DNA from: Perognathus longimembris pacificus
Lineage: Eukaryota > Chordata > Mammalia > Rodentia > Heteromyidae
Direction of reading: 5' to 3'
Assembly: GCF_023159225.1 (NCBI RefSeq)
Contig: NC_063166.1
Coordinates: 49,159,149-49,223,148, forward strand
DNA: 64,000 bases
Part shown: positions 18,890 to 30,299 of the stretch, piece by piece
How positions within the stretch are numbered: the first letter of the stretch is position 1
How the letters are laid out: each line of letters opens with the position of its first letter
The notes under the pieces: generated by a model
What the model saw: only the letters and a program-made list of their open reading frames with translations
What the model was told of the DNA's origin: nothing
Database searches by the model: none
Position numbers and translations under genes: made by a program

Positions 18890-19190
18890 ACAGCATTTGT
18901 ATACTTTTTTTTATTTGTCAGAATTTCCAAATCAATGTCTCTACTGGATAAGTAGAAAAATAGAAAAAGTTTACTACTTTTAAAGGCAACTATGACAAAT
19001 GAGTATATACTCAGGAAAAAGGGTGCTAGGATCCACACACACATATCACACACACAAACTCAACTTCAGCACAGTGTGGACTGCAGTGTTGCTGCAGAGA
19101 CAAAACCGAACTGGTGTTAATCACATCCTGAGATTTGAGACCAATTTCTCTACAGAGCTGTCACTGAAGCCAAGAGGCCTATCGCCCCTA
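18890..19190 (-). other. NXT1: NXT1 3'UTR
   Basis: Runs from the stop codon to shortly past the candidate polyadenylation signal at 18910-18915. It contains a short CA-rich patch (19035-19060) and no SINE. Confidence 0.6.
18910..18915 (-). terminator. NXT1: Candidate NXT1 polyadenylation signal AATAAA
   Basis: AATAAA on the minus strand about 275 nt past the NXT1 stop codon, followed by a T-rich stretch. It is the first canonical signal downstream of the stop. Confidence 0.65.
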
Positions 19191-19613
19191 CTAGCTGGCC
19201 CAGTCCTGGAACCGGAAACAGTCACTGGCTATCTTCCACACTGTGTTGCTGGGTGAGGCCTGGGCAGTCAGGATGAAGTTCTGGTTGAAGTCCCGTTGTT
19301 TGTTGCCCTCAAACTTCACTGTTCCACAGATCACCACAAGGACCGTGGTCTGGCTTGGTGTGGCTTCATCATGAACAGGCTGGCAGTCTACCACATTAAT
19401 TTGGAACTCACTAGAAGGCAACATTTCAAAAAATTCACTCAAGGATTCTTGTCCTGAAACAGCATTTCCATTCCACACCAAAGTGGCTGTGCCCATGTAT
19501 AGGCGGGACAGCAGCCGGCGCCGCTTGTCCATGGTGGTATAGTAGACATTAACGAACTCCTCAGCAGCTCTGCAGGCCTGATCCACATAGGTCTTGAAGT
19601 CCACAGATGCCAT
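19191..19613 (-). CDS. NXT1: NXT1 (p15), NTF2-related export protein 1
   Basis: A complete 140-residue frame, [20 protein letters not shown] to ...[11 protein letters not shown], that I recognise as NXT1. The protein is a single NTF2-like fold that heterodimerises with the NTF2-like domain of NXF1 (TAP) and supports nuclear export of mRNA; it acts in the nucleus and at nuclear pores. Length equals that of human NXT1 and, from memory, only a very few residues differ, so strong constraint is evident. The whole CDS is in one exon, as known for this gene. It sits upstream of GZF1 on the same strand, the known synteny. A retrocopy is unlikely because the frame is intact, a good 3' splice site precedes the 5'UTR, and the locus order is right. 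Confidence 0.97.
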   Translation of the reverse strand: MASVDFKTYVDQACRAAEEFVNVYYTTMDKRRRLLSRLYMGTATLVWNGNAVSGQESLSEFFEMLPSSEFQINVVDCQPVHDEATPSQTTVLVVICGTVKFEGNKQRDFNQNFILTAQASPSNTVWKIASDCFRFQDWAS

Positions 19614-19672
19614 CTCAGGCTGTGGGAGGCAGCCCCTGCCAGTGGTCTCCTGTGACCTGGGGGACTCAGCGG
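19614..19672 (-). other. NXT1: NXT1 5'UTR part of the coding exon, with its acceptor
   Basis: On the minus strand CTTCCTATTTCACAG ends at 19673, a strong pyrimidine-rich acceptor. The 59 nt between it and the ATG carry no upstream ATG. Confidence 0.75.
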
Positions 19673-19929
19673 CTGTGAAATAGGAAGGGTGGAGACCACA
19701 AGTGAGCGCTCAAGGACAGTCTGCCATAACCATCCTCCATTTCTACTGGTGACAATACAACGACTAACTACAGACAGGTGGCTTTAAACTGAGATTGATC
19801 TTACTAAGCCTCAGCTTGCTCCCTGTATAATGGTAATATCTTACTACAGCAGCTGTGGTAGAATAAATGGGACGGTGTACATCAGGTACTAAGAAGCATG
19901 AGACCTATGTGCTGACATTACTATGACAT

Positions 19930-20070
19930 TTTATTTTTAATGAAACATATGGTTAACCAGAGATAAGAATCTCCCAGACTTTTCTGCCCAGGCTAGCTTT
20001 GAAACTCCACCTCCAGATCTCAGCTTCCTGAGTGGCTAGGATTATAGGTGTGAGCTACTGGCACCTGGCT
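19930..20070 (-). repeat. B1-like SINE
   Basis: Inverted head with AGATAAGAATCTCCCAGACT, CAGATCTCAGCTTCCTGAGT and ATAGGTGTGAGCTACTGGC; the ID part is missing. Confidence 0.75.
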
Positions 20071-20673
20071 ACTATGACTTTTAATCCCAGTATATATGAC
20101 ACAAGTTCCTGGTGCAACTGCCTTCAGACATACAGGAAAGCTGTTTTAGTAAGGGTAGTGGGCCAAACTGCAAACAAGTGGATTGGGGCTCAACAAAAGG
20201 CCAAACAGAGAAAGAGCATATACCTGTCTCTAGGTGAGTCTGGGAAAGACAATCATGAGCACACCCACAAGGATCCGGAGGGTGAAGATGCCTCAGCTTC
20301 TTGAATGCCACCACGCCCAGCTAGGGAAGGCAGGCTTAAGGAGGTAAGAGAAGAAACAATGAGGGAGTATTCAAATGGTGATTATAATCCACATAAGCTA
20401 CAGAAGAAAACAAGGATGTGTGGAATCAAAAGGGAGAATGCCTACCTTCTGTGGCACAAACCCAGGTTAAGTGCAGTGTAGCTGCACAAAAGAAATACAC
20501 CTTCGAATTCAAAGATCTCTTGGAAGTTGGAGACATGAGTTTTACCTGTATCTGAAATGTCACATTTTCTTTCTAAAAAGTTCATAAGTATAAATACTAA
20601 CATCTGTTTCTTCCTTTAAAGTACAACTGTTTTTTCCCCCTACAATTAATCCACTTAAAAAAACAACCCTGTT

Positions 20674-20901
20674 GAATCAGGTGCCATGGCTCATGCCTGT
20701 AATCCTAGCTACTTAGGAGGTTGAGATCTGAGAATCATGGTTTGAAGCCAGTCATGGGAAGAAAGTCAGATACGCAGACACCATTAACTACCAAAAAGCC
20801 AGAAGTGGACCTGTGACTCAAGTGTTAGATAGTCTTAAGCAAAAAAGCTAAAGGACAGCAACCCGTCCCTGAGTTCAAGCCTCAGTACTGGCACAAAAAA
20901 T
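20674..20901 (+). repeat. B1-ID composite SINE
   Basis: B1 head GGTGCCATGGCTCATGCCTG, then ID tail with GTGACTCAAGTGTTAGATAG and a GAGTTCAAGCCTCAG B box. Confidence 0.85.
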
Positions 20902-20978
20902 GAACAGCTCCCTCAACCCAGTTGAGGGAGGATATTACAAAGAAGCAGATGTATAGATTTAGAAATTTAACTTCTTTT

Positions 20979-21197
20979 TGCTGGTTATGAGGCTTGAACT
21001 CAGGGCCTGGGGGCTCTCCCTGAGTTTTTTTACTCAGGGCTAGTGCACTACCACTTTGACCCACAAAGTCACTTCCGGTTTTCCTGTGGTTAACTGGAGA
21101 TAAGAATCTCAGGGACTTTCTTGTCTGGGCTGGCTTCCAACTGTGATCCTCAGATCTCAGTCCCCTGAGTAGCTAAGATTACAGGTGCCAGCCAACT
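20979..21197 (-). repeat. B1-ID composite SINE
   Basis: Inverted: ID tail (TTGAACTCAGGGCCTGGGGG) to B1 head (TAGCTAAGATTACAGGTGCC). It forms an inverted pair with the SINE at 20674-20901, only about 80 bp away, so a transcript here could fold into a long hairpin. Confidence 0.85.
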
Positions 21198-22189
21198 TTT
21201 CTGCCCTTAATATGAGCTTATGAAAGAATACTCAAGGGTTCAGTCATGTATGTACTCTTAGGGCAAAGAGCTGGAAGGGAGCTGGCCTAGAAACTAAGGT
21301 AGGGGAAAATTAGCTCTGTTAAGTGCTTCTGACATACTGAAACATAAAGCACACATTTTGGTAAGTCCTGTGCCTTTGAAAAATGTCAGTACCCTGCTAC
21401 ATTATAAATGTAGTGAAAAAACCTCAAATACAGAAGAAATAACTAAGGTTGTTTCCCCAACTTACTGGGTTAAACTAAGGTTTACTGTAATATTTGTTGT
21501 TAACCATATGGCTAATGCTACTGGCCAAATAAACAAGATAATAGTTTCCATAATTATCATAGGAATAAGTAGAACTTGTGTTTCTTCTAGTAAGCAAAGG
21601 ACTAAGGATGTTTTATATCAGAACCCTGAAAATATGCCAGTTCAGAGTGGCATTGCTATGCTTTGCTAAATTGATAACCTGAGGAGTAGGAATGAATAGA
21701 TCTGATAAATTATTTGAGCCAATAATTAATGGAATTGGTATAAGCGATCACATTTGTTTTTAATGTTATAGCTATCTGTTTACTAGTTAAGAGCCAGCCT
21801 AAGCCTCTATGCTTTCACTCTTCAAGGGCCTCAGTGAAGTCTCAGCAAACACATGGGAGTGTATTTAAGTGTCTTACCTACTGTCCCTCATTTTTTATAA
21901 ATGGATAAGGGTATTACTATAACATTTTTAAAACTGAGAAAAGGCAGTGGTACACTCCCGATTTATCATTTCCAGGGAAATTGGGGGGGCCTTAATTTTT
22001 TTGCTAGGATGCCACAGCTCTTGTATCTGCTTTTTTTTTTTTTTTTTTGGATGTTCCTTCTCTTTGGAGAATCAATGTAAAAATTCCAGGATGTTTCACT
22101 CGACATTTCCTTCCAGGGCACTCATTAGTCTCTAGCTATATAACCCCTTGTAAATCCCTCTTCTCCCTAATACTCCCTCTCCTCCACTG

Positions 22190-23420
22190 GGGTTCTAACA
22201 CTCCGGGCCTCCGCCGCGGTTCCCGGATTCCATTCATTTCCCTTTCTCGACCACCACCCAGCGATCCGCCACCCGCAGATCAACAGCCCCCGCTTCGGGT
22301 TCCCCAGGTCCCAGCGACATCTGGCCAGAGGGGAAATCTGAAAGGGGGGGGGGGGAGACCCAGGACCGAAACAATGTAAAAGATCTTCCGTGATCCACAG
22401 AGTTAACTTCTTTGAATCTGGGCCAGAGAAGCTGCAACAGTAGCGCAGGTCATCATTTCCAGCCTGGAGTTATTAACTACACTAACCCGACGCCCGACAG
22501 AAGCACGCTCCCCAGGTCGTCTTCCGGTCCCCAAAGGGCTCTCTTCCCGGCGGAGCGAACCCACAGCCGGGCTCTGAACAGGCAAAAACCTGACCGGCAA
22601 CCGCAGGGACAGGGAACGTAAGGGGGAAACGGGCGAAACCCGGTCTTAACTGACAATGGAGGGGCGGCGAATGGATTTCCGTGGGAGGGGGCTGCGGGGT
22701 CGCTGTGGTCTCTGGGGGAACCCCCTCGCCTCCCGGTACCACAGGCACGGGCGGTTACCTACCTTCGCCCTAACGTCCCCGGAGATCAGCGCCGGCCGCG
22801 GCCACTCGCGTCCTGGAGCCCCCCGCGCGGGCCGCGGTTCTTAGGGGGACCAGCCCCCGAAGGTCACCGAGTGGGCCTACCGAAGCTCAGCACCTCTCAC
22901 CGCTCGCCTGGGGCCAGGGTTCGGGAAGAGCGTTTCTTTTCTTCCTCCCTTCCTCTTCCTCCCAGGAGGCTCCGCCCGAGAAGCCCAGATCGCAGCGGCG
23001 GGGAGCGAGCGTTACCGCGGCGCGGTCCGCAGGTTCCCGCGCGCGGCCTGCCACGCTCCGGTGCCGACTCGAGCGTCCCGGCCGCTCCCGCCTCCCCGTA
23101 ATGGACAGCTTGCTCTGCCAGTGGGACGGTGAGACAAAGGCTGGCCCCGCCCAAGTGTGGCTGGAGGGAGGTAGTGGCTTCCGGGGCAGGCTCCTTCTCA
23201 GAAGATGCCAGCCAATCCAGATTCGGGTTTTCACTGGTCCAACCGGCCGGAGCGGATTTGTGATTGGGTGAGATGTTCCAGAGTCCGCCCCCGGAACTGA
23301 GGGTGGGGCCGGCTCTCCGCCGCGTCGGGGATGGGGTGGGGCGCCTGCGGAGGAGCTGGCGGAGGTGTGTTGGGGTGTGGCACGGTATCTTCCGCCTTGC
23401 CTGATCACCTGAGTTGGATA
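22190..23420 (-). promoter_or_regulatory. NXT1: CpG island promoter of NXT1
   Basis: A dense CpG block upstream of NXT1. Minus-strand CCAAT boxes lie at about 23210 and 23262-23266, with several GC boxes between. A candidate first-exon donor is at 22762 (GAAG/GTAGGT); GCG/GTGAGA near 22898 is an alternative. The island is broad enough for divergent transcription towards the right, where human has an NXT1 antisense transcript by my recollection. Confidence 0.65.
22763..22900 (-). other. NXT1: NXT1 non-coding exon 1 (approximate)
   Basis: Its 3' end is placed at the donor-like GAAG/GTAGGT; the 5' end cannot be fixed. The alternative donor near 22898 would make a different first exon. Confidence 0.35.
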
Positions 23421-23847
23421 GATTCCAGTGAGGATTCGTGAAACCTCTAGGCTAGACGCCATCACGGCTGACGGCAGCCTGCAACTAACGCTATCAGGCA
23501 CTCGTCGAGCAACAAAAACGTTGAATCCGCCCGGAGGTCAAAGCCCCCGGGACCTTTTGGAAACTCTACCTTGTTTAGCACCTGAGTTGATCACGCCTCT
23601 TTTTGCTTTCAGCTGTTTATTGTTGACATCCTGAACAGCACGTGGAAAGGAACTAGAACCGAGGCTAACTGCTCAACTAGATCGAACCATTTACTGTGGA
23701 GACTTAGGAGATTGAAGTGTCAATTAAGGGAAAAACAAAATAGCTTTCTTTTCCTCAACACACAGTTCATCTGCTGGTTTGAATAATTCTTTGCCAGGAT
23801 AGAAGAGCACTCTGGAGATGGCTGGTTAAATAAAGTAGCTTGTCGGG

Positions 23848-24278
23848 CGACGGTGGCTCACGCCTGTAATCCGAGTCTGAGGATCGCGGTTCAAAGCCAG
23901 CCCTGGTAGAAAAGTCCGAGACACTCTGATCTCCAATTAACCACCAGAAAACTGGAAAGGGTGTGCTGTGGCTCAAGTGGCAGAGCGCTAGTCTTTTTTT
24001 TTTTTTTTTGCCAGTCCTGGGGCTTGGACTCAGGGCCTGAGCACTGTCCCTGGCTTCTTTTTGCTCAAGGCTAGCACTCTGCCACTTGAGCCACAGCGCC
24101 ACTTGTGGCCTTTTTCTGTATATGTGGTGCTGGGGAATTGAACCCAGGGCCTCATGTATAGGAGGCAAGCACTCTTGCCACTAGGCCATATCCCCAGTCC
24201 AGAGTGCTAGTCTTGAGCTGAAGAGCTCAGGGAGAGTGCCAGGCCCAGAGTTCAAGCCCCACAACTGATTAGAAAAAA
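23848..24278 (+). repeat. B1-ID composite SINE split by another SINE
   Basis: The B1 head and ID start occupy 23848-23994 and the ID end occupies 24199-24278. The copy is split by an inverted dimeric ID SINE. AGAGCGCTAGTC before and AGAGTGCTAGTC after are the target duplication within the older element. Confidence 0.9.
23995..24198 (-). repeat. Dimeric ID-type SINE (nested insertion)
   Basis: Complete inverted copy with a T tract, close to the consensus of the other copies, inserted in the B1-ID element around it. Confidence 0.92.
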
Positions 24279-24494
24279 AAGTAGCTTAATTTCCCTTCCT
24301 TCATCCATCCCTCCCTCCTTTCTTTCCTGTGCAGAGAATCAAACCCAGTTTTAGTCAAGTGGTCTATTACTAAGCTATACCCTATTTACCTAATCTGCTT
24401 TTTATTGAGGACCCTTGCTCTTAGACTACAGGACGAGTTTAGAACTCACTTGGGTTGTTTGATATAGGCTACTCCCCACTCTGATCAAATAAGT

Positions 24495-24713
24495 GGGTTC
24501 CAGTGGCTCTACCTGTGATCTTAGTGGCTCAGTAGATTGAGATCTGAGAATCACCACTTAAAACCAGCTCAAGTAAGGAAGCCCTTGAGATGCTTCTTGT
24601 CAATTAACTACAAAAAGAACGGGAAGAACTGTGGCTCAAAGTGGTAGAGCAGCCTTGTGCAAAAGAAGCTCGGGGACAGTGCCCATGTCCTGAATTCAAG
24701 TCCTAGGACCAAC
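24495..24713 (+). repeat. B1-ID composite SINE
   Basis: Complete but diverged; its tail has become a short CACACACGCACG repeat at 24713-24738. Confidence 0.8.
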
Positions 24714-24819
24714 ACACACACACGCACGCACGCACACGAAGGCGAGGGAAGAGAAAGTAATTGAGAGGGTATTTCTAGGCTGTGTGTGTATGTGTATGTG
24801 TATATGTGAAATGCCATAC

Positions 24820-25249
24820 TGTTGTGCCAAGTTGCAAGACCACCACCAAGAAGACCACCGAGACTCAGACATTCCGAAATGCAATAGCAAGGCAAGACTT
24901 TATTCAAGGGGGGCCACAGCCTGTGCCTTGTCCTACCCACCGACCCAGCGGAGGTTAGGAACCAGCCTCGAGCTGCGATTATACAGAGCTTATGAAGGCA
25001 AAAGACAAAGTTACAGCAATCAGGTGTTTAAGCAAGCAAGATTACGGGTACAAATCTGATTGGCTCAGGGCTCGAGGTATTCTAGGGGTGGTTAGAGTTA
25101 AGCATTCCCAGTCGTTAGAGTTCTCGACCGGCTGAGCCCTAATAAGCTTGTCCTGGGTTTGCTCACAGGACCTTCTTATTTTCAGGTTCACGTGGTAAAG
25201 TGGGGTTCACGTGGTAAAGTGGGGCCTGACTTCAAAGTCTGGCACTTCA
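24820..25249 (-). mobile_element. Solo LTR of an endogenous retrovirus (gamma/ERV1-like)
   Basis: The element is about 430 bp, bounded by TGTTGTGCC and GGCACTTCA, which form an imperfect terminal inverted repeat with TG...CA ends. Flanks ATAC (24816-24819) and GTAC (25250-25253) look like a 4-bp target duplication with one change. An AATAAA lies on the minus strand near 24897-24902, as expected at the U3/R end. Two perfect 19-bp tandem units (25187-25205 and 25206-25224) containing CACGTG lie at the U3 start. No gag, pol or env is adjacent, so it is a solo LTR. ERV class is inferred from the 4-bp duplication. Confidence 0.75.
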
Positions 25250-25398
25250 GTACACCTTGATTTAATTACTATACACTGACAAGAAGGTAAAACAGGATCT
25301 GATGGAAGCAGGTAGGCATAAATACTAAGAGGCAGGAGGATGAATACCATGGAAAGAGTTTATGTGCATGAAAATAGAAGAGTGAAAACTCTTAAAAC

Positions 25399-25471
25399 TG
25401 CTGGGGAATCGAACTTAGGGCCTCGTGTATCCGAGGCAGGCACTCTTGCCACTAGGCTATATCCCCAGCCC
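25399..25471 (-). repeat. ID-type SINE, left monomer only
   Basis: From ACTGCTGGGGAATCGAAC to CCCCAGCCCTT; the right monomer is absent. GAGGCAGGCACTCTTGCCAC is well preserved, suggesting a young fragment. Confidence 0.8.
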
Positions 25472-25499
25472 TTAAAGCTTTTAATAAGTGGAGTGGGAT

Positions 25500-25605
25500 A
25501 GTGGATAATGATAATGGGGGTGAGGATACATTGTATACATGTGTGGAAATGTCACAAGGAAACCTCCCTTGTACAACTCATGTGTGGTAATAATTTTTAA
25601 TTAAC
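25500..25605 (+). repeat. LINE-1-like 3' tail
   Basis: ACATTGTATACATGTGTGGA and CACAAGGAAACCTCC-type blocks resemble rodent L1 3' ends. The match is from memory and weak. Confidence 0.35.
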
Positions 25606-26563
25606 TGGAGGCTAAGTTGAGAGGGAAAATGAATATCTTTGGAGCAGTGATGGCATCAAAATGGCTTAACTCCATTTCCTGTCTAAAATCCAAATGTCAG
25701 AATGAATGGACAGAAAATTAGAATGATGGTTGACTTACTGCACAATTACTCCAACATCCAGTAGTCTGAGTGTTGTCCTGCTTTAAATTTTTTCATGTGT
25801 CCCATCCTCTTTTCAGTACGTTCTTATAACTCTTTGGGGGGTATATATCCTGATTTGTATAGAGGAGGAGACTGGGAGACAAATTAGATAACTAGCTTGA
25901 AAGTCACAGAGTCAGTTTATTTCTAGAAAAGCTGGTTAAGAGATCATTTATCCAGCTCCTAAGACTGTAAAGACATATGACTTTAACTATGACAGGAAAC
26001 AGAGCAAACAGCAGAGGGGTAGGAGGGCAAATGCCTTTCAGATTTGTTTCTCCAGCATCTAAAATTGTTTCTGGCCACAGCAAAGGTTCAATGCATCTTG
26101 TTTGAATGAACACAAACCTGGGTTCAAATCATTGCTTTATAAAGTTATAGCAGAAGTGAGCCCTCACTTTCTTCTCCCTTCTCTTGGAAGAAACCCTGGG
26201 ATTTGTTCTCGCTGTGGTTTTTGAGTTTGCGGAGGGTAGAGGTACCACTAGGGCTGGGACATACTCCTAGCAATGTAGACCCTGAGCATTGTTGAGAGTG
26301 ATAGGAAGCTCAGGCCACAGAACCTGGAGAAGGTGTCTGCTAGAGGATTCTGGGAAAGGAAACTTTTCTCTCTCCCTTCTGGATATGTGGTGTATGAATG
26401 GCACAATCCCTTGTCACCTTGAAAGGGAACACATTGGTGATGAGGTAGACAGGAAAACTGAGAAGCTATCTGGGCCTTGGTGACTGTGTTAAGCACCAAA
26501 TCAACACAGTTTTGAACTCTGCAGTTTCATGAGTCAGTGTGGAAGTGGCACAAAAGTAGTTAC
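25606..26563. other. Intergenic stretch without recognised features
   Basis: Unique-looking sequence. No coding potential, RNA gene or repeat is recognised. Confidence 0.5.
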
Positions 26564-26730
26564 TTGTCAGGTGGTGGGAGCTTACACCTATAATTCCAGC
26601 TACTCAAGAGGCTGAGATTTGAGAAATGAGGTTTGAACTTAGCCCCAGAAGACAAATATGAGGTTCTTATCTCCATTAACTAGTCAAAAACCGGAATGGG
26701 AGACATGGCTCAAGTGGTAGTGCCTCCTCC
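26564..26730 (+). repeat. B1-ID composite SINE, 3' truncated or decayed
   Basis: B1 head GTCAGGTGGTGGGAGCTTAC to ID start ACATGGCTCAAGTGGTAG; the ID end is missing. Confidence 0.75.
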
Positions 26731-29057
26731 AGAGAGGGAGCTGATATGACTATCTATCCTCTTGGGTGATGTGAGGAGTGAAGGAAACGTGGGAAGGGTT
26801 CTGCATAAGATTGAGCCCAAAATAGCCTCCAGAAAATGTTAATGAGGCCAAATTATGCTAGGACATTTTATATCAACAGTACTTTCTTCACTTGCCAACC
26901 ATCTCTCCGATGGCTGGCTTTTAAACTTGAGACAAGCCTGTTACCAAATTGCTGGGATTTATTACCAACTCACATGGGTACCTTCTGATGATGAGTCTGG
27001 CTTACACAACTGTGAAGCCTATGACTCCATTGAAGAGTGGAGTCCATCCAAGGAAGAAAGGCGCATCTGGTCACACATTGTCCCTGGTGGCACAGAAGAT
27101 GGGCCTGACTTAGGGATCTTTAAGTCTGTAAACACAGGACTCATCCTCTCCTCCATTACCCTTGTTGTTCCCTGGGACAGGATCTTAACAGCATTTGTTT
27201 GCCATGAGCAGCTGCATGACTTGGAGCCCAGTCGATTCACAGCAATGACTGGCAGTTATGCTCCAAATGGACAGTTACCACCACCATGTCCTTTTATTTC
27301 TGCCTTAGCAGAACTGTTTGAATGGATATGGACCACGATGAACTGGTGCTGTATTTCTGTGAGCTTTCAGTTGGGGATTTGACTTTGAGAAAACCCCAGG
27401 TGTTATGAAAGAAGAACTCTTGATAGTGTCAAATAGTGGTTTGTGAAATCAAGCTTCCCTTTACTTATTCCTCTGTGCTTCTCTTATTACATTTGTAAAA
27501 TGGGAAGGTGGCTCTACATTAAAAGGCAATGCATTGAGGAAGCTCTATGGGGAGCTTGTTCAACCTGTAATGATGCCTTTTGCTAAACATGCTATGGAGA
27601 TCCATGCTGAATACATATCTATGTATCAAGTTGCTCTCTTCCCAGTTTAGCCACCAGCCATCTGGAATTGTGAGAAGGGCACACAAATCTACAGAGCCCC
27701 TGAGTGGGATCAGAAGGGAATGTAGATACTTATTTACATTTTCATAAGCAACAGACTCTAATTCTGACTAATTTCAACTAAAGGTGTTTGTAGGAAGACT
27801 GCTTACAGAATCCACAGAAGGTACTACTAAATCTGGTGTCTAGAAAAAAGAATCAGACAGTAGGTGATTCAGGGCTATGGTGGACTGTCTGAGCTATGAC
27901 CAGTTTCCAGCTTCTAGGATTCTACACTGTGCTAGGTTCCTAGGAAACAGCCAATTTATTCAATTTGAACCATGTACTACCCACTTACTGGAAAGTCCAC
28001 TGAAAGTGCACATGAAGAAGTGTCCCATGGAAATGTTAGTGCGGGGGGGGGGGGCAGGTGTCCCGTAGGAAGGAGAAAGGGGTTCTGGGAAGGCAGGAAG
28101 AAATGAGACCTATTAGCTAATGAGGTAGGGTGTGGCCAGCTGGGAGAATAGAGCAGAGGTAAAGACCAGAGATGGGAGAGCTGGAATAAGACATACATGC
28201 ATGCCCATGTGTGCACACTCCCATGCCCCCATACACACCCATAAACTTACACATATATGCCCCCCACATATACATGCAAGCTTGTTGGCCTATAGATTCA
28301 CACACATGCACAGAGGTACATGTACTTCCACATACATCCATAAACACACACATGCAAATGGAGTATGCTGAGCTACAAAAATGGTCTATCTCTTACTGTA
28401 TAACAAATGTTATGAAACAGTGGCAACAACAATCACTTCACCCACAGATCTGCTATTTAGACTGGGCTCACAGAATACACTTACATGTGCATGTGGACTC
28501 AGAACACCCACATGGGGAGTACAGCTTCCTTGATTCCCAGTGGTATCTCATTCCTTATTGTTGCAGATTGTATTTTCCCAAGCTGGTCATAGAAATATTT
28601 TCAATCTCCTCTGTTCTTCTGGAATACCGTCTTATATCAACTCACTTGCCCAAATCAGGAGACTATTAATACAGACCCTTCCCTTGGACTAGGCAGGCTT
28701 ATGTGACTGTTGAACTCAGATGAAATTGTGTTGCTATGGAACTTATATAATCGGGCCATCAAAGGAGCTATGGCTGGTATCACTCTCTTGGCATGCCTGT
28801 CCCTGGAATCCAGCTGTGAAGCTCATTTCCTCCAACAAAGTGTCCAGTGGCCCATTATATGGCATTGGAAGTGGACCCTCTGGCCCCTGCCTGGGCAGTC
28901 CCAGCTGGCAGGGCATACAGCAGAAATGAACCTACTCTGCTAAGCCCAGCTCAAATACCTCATCTTTGTTAAATGTTAAATGTTAAAGCCACTGGGTTAT
29001 GGAGCTCAATGTCTGTTATACCCCAGGAGAGCTAGACTTTTTGTAAAGTTCAAATTG
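26731..29057. other. Intergenic stretch; longest open frame is probably chance
   Basis: A plus-strand ATG frame of 175 codons at 26855-27382 has no recognised domain, no promoter and no obvious splice context, and one frame this long is expected in 64 kb by chance. A G-run (28043-28055) and CA-rich patches (28200-28350) are present. Nothing else is seen. Confidence 0.5.
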
Positions 29058-29131
29058 ACATGGAACTCTCAGTCCTCCTTCCTCAGCCTCCCCAGTGCTG
29101 TGATTACAGGCGTGTACCACAGTGCCTGGCC
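29058..29131 (-). repeat. B1-like fragment
   Basis: CCTCAGCCTCCCCAGTGCTG and GATTACAGGCGTGTACCACA match an inverted B1 5' part. Confidence 0.65.
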
Positions 29132-29729
29132 AGAATTCTTAGCTAATGACTTAGCCACCTGCTGGTGCTGCTGCGGCTCCCCATACATCCCTGCTATAGA
29201 GACTGACACACAGAAAGAAGGTGCCTGCCTAGTCTCTGGGAAACTAACTTTGGTATAAACCAGCCATCACCTCTACCTGTGCTTTGCCAGCTGGTTCCTG
29301 TAACTCTTCCTGTTCAGGGTATCCACTTGCAGAGAGCTGAGGTGGGAGGACATTCTCAAGATAGTTGTGAGTTCTTTAAGATGGCATCACCTCGTAAAGT
29401 CTCATAGGAACCTGTATTCAAAGGTTCCTTACCAACCAGTGGCAAAACCAGTTCAAACAGACTTAAGCTTAAAAGGGGTTATAGTGGGCACTAGGCTTTT
29501 TCTTGGAGCCTAGATCAAGATCAAGGAGGCTAGGTTAAAGATATACATGTTAGTCAACTTTTCATTACTGGGACACTATCCATGAGATAATCAAATTATA
29601 AGGAGGAAGTGTTTGTTTTGTCTTGATGCATGTATGTGGTGGGCTCTTGTTCTCAGTAGTATAGAAATAAAACCATGAATGATAACCACAGTTACAAGAA
29701 AAGTTTATTTAATAAAGAGAAAGTAAAAG
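29132..29729. other. Intergenic stretch with an old repeat piece
   Basis: About 29560-29640 (TTTTCATTACTGGGACACT and AAGGAGGAAGTGTTTGTTTT) resembles an old dispersed mammalian repeat also seen near 42.7 and 56.2 kb; the family is not identified. Confidence 0.4.
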
Positions 29730-30042
29730 CCACTCGGTACTGGGATTTAAAGTTCAGGTTTCATGCTTGAGGAGAAGTTTCTCTACCACTTGAGCCATGC
29801 CTCCAATAATTTTTGCTTTAGTTATTTTTCTGGTAATCTCTCCCTTTCCTTGTTTGGGCATGCCTACACTGGGATCCTGTCATCCCACAAAGATTATTGG
29901 ACAGGGGGGCACCAGCAAACCCAACTTTTTTTGTTATGGAGATGGTCTCTCTAACATGTAGGTAGAACTGTCTTTGAACTGAGATATCCTTAATCTTTAT
30001 CTCCCAACTAGCTAGCATTATAAGCATGAGCTACATTCCTGG
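29730..30042 (-). repeat. Old composite B1/ID SINE
   Basis: CTACCACTTGAGCCATGCCT and later CATTATAAGCATGAGCTACA; central parts are diverged, with G/C runs. Confidence 0.55.
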
Positions 30043-30116
30043 CCTCCCCTCCTCTTTACTTTTCTTTAAGCCAATACAGAAATAATTATCAAGGTTATTA
30101 AAAAGAAAGAACATGG

Positions 30117-30296
30117 GCTGGGAATGTGGCTTGGTGGTAGAGTACTTACCTAGTATGCATGAAGCCCTGGGTTTGATTCCTCGGTACCACACAAGCAGAA
30201 AAGGCTTGTGACTCAAGTGGTAGAGTGCTAGCCTTGAGCAAAAGAAGTTCAGGAACAGTGCCCAGGCCCTGAGTTCAAACTCCAAGACTGGCACAA
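30117..30296 (+). repeat. Dimeric ID-type SINE
   Basis: Both monomers complete; the A tail carries interruptions giving GGAAAGGAAGG. Confidence 0.9.
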
Positions 30297-30299
30297 AAA

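Larger units (their letters stand above)
19673..22762 (-). other. NXT1: NXT1 intron 1 (inferred)
   Basis: Bounded by the acceptor at 19673 and a candidate donor GAAG/GTAGGT at 22762. It carries several SINEs between 19.9 and 21.2 kb. The 21200-22190 part is unique AT-rich DNA with a T18 run at 22031-22048 and no recognised gene. Confidence 0.55.

Noticed and set aside
22887..23501. 204-codon minus-strand open frame in the NXT1 CpG island
   Set aside because: Composition effect of the island; no domain is recognised.
26855..27382. 175-codon plus-strand open frame
   Set aside because: No recognised domain, no promoter or splice context. By rough count about one frame of this length is expected in 64 kb by chance.
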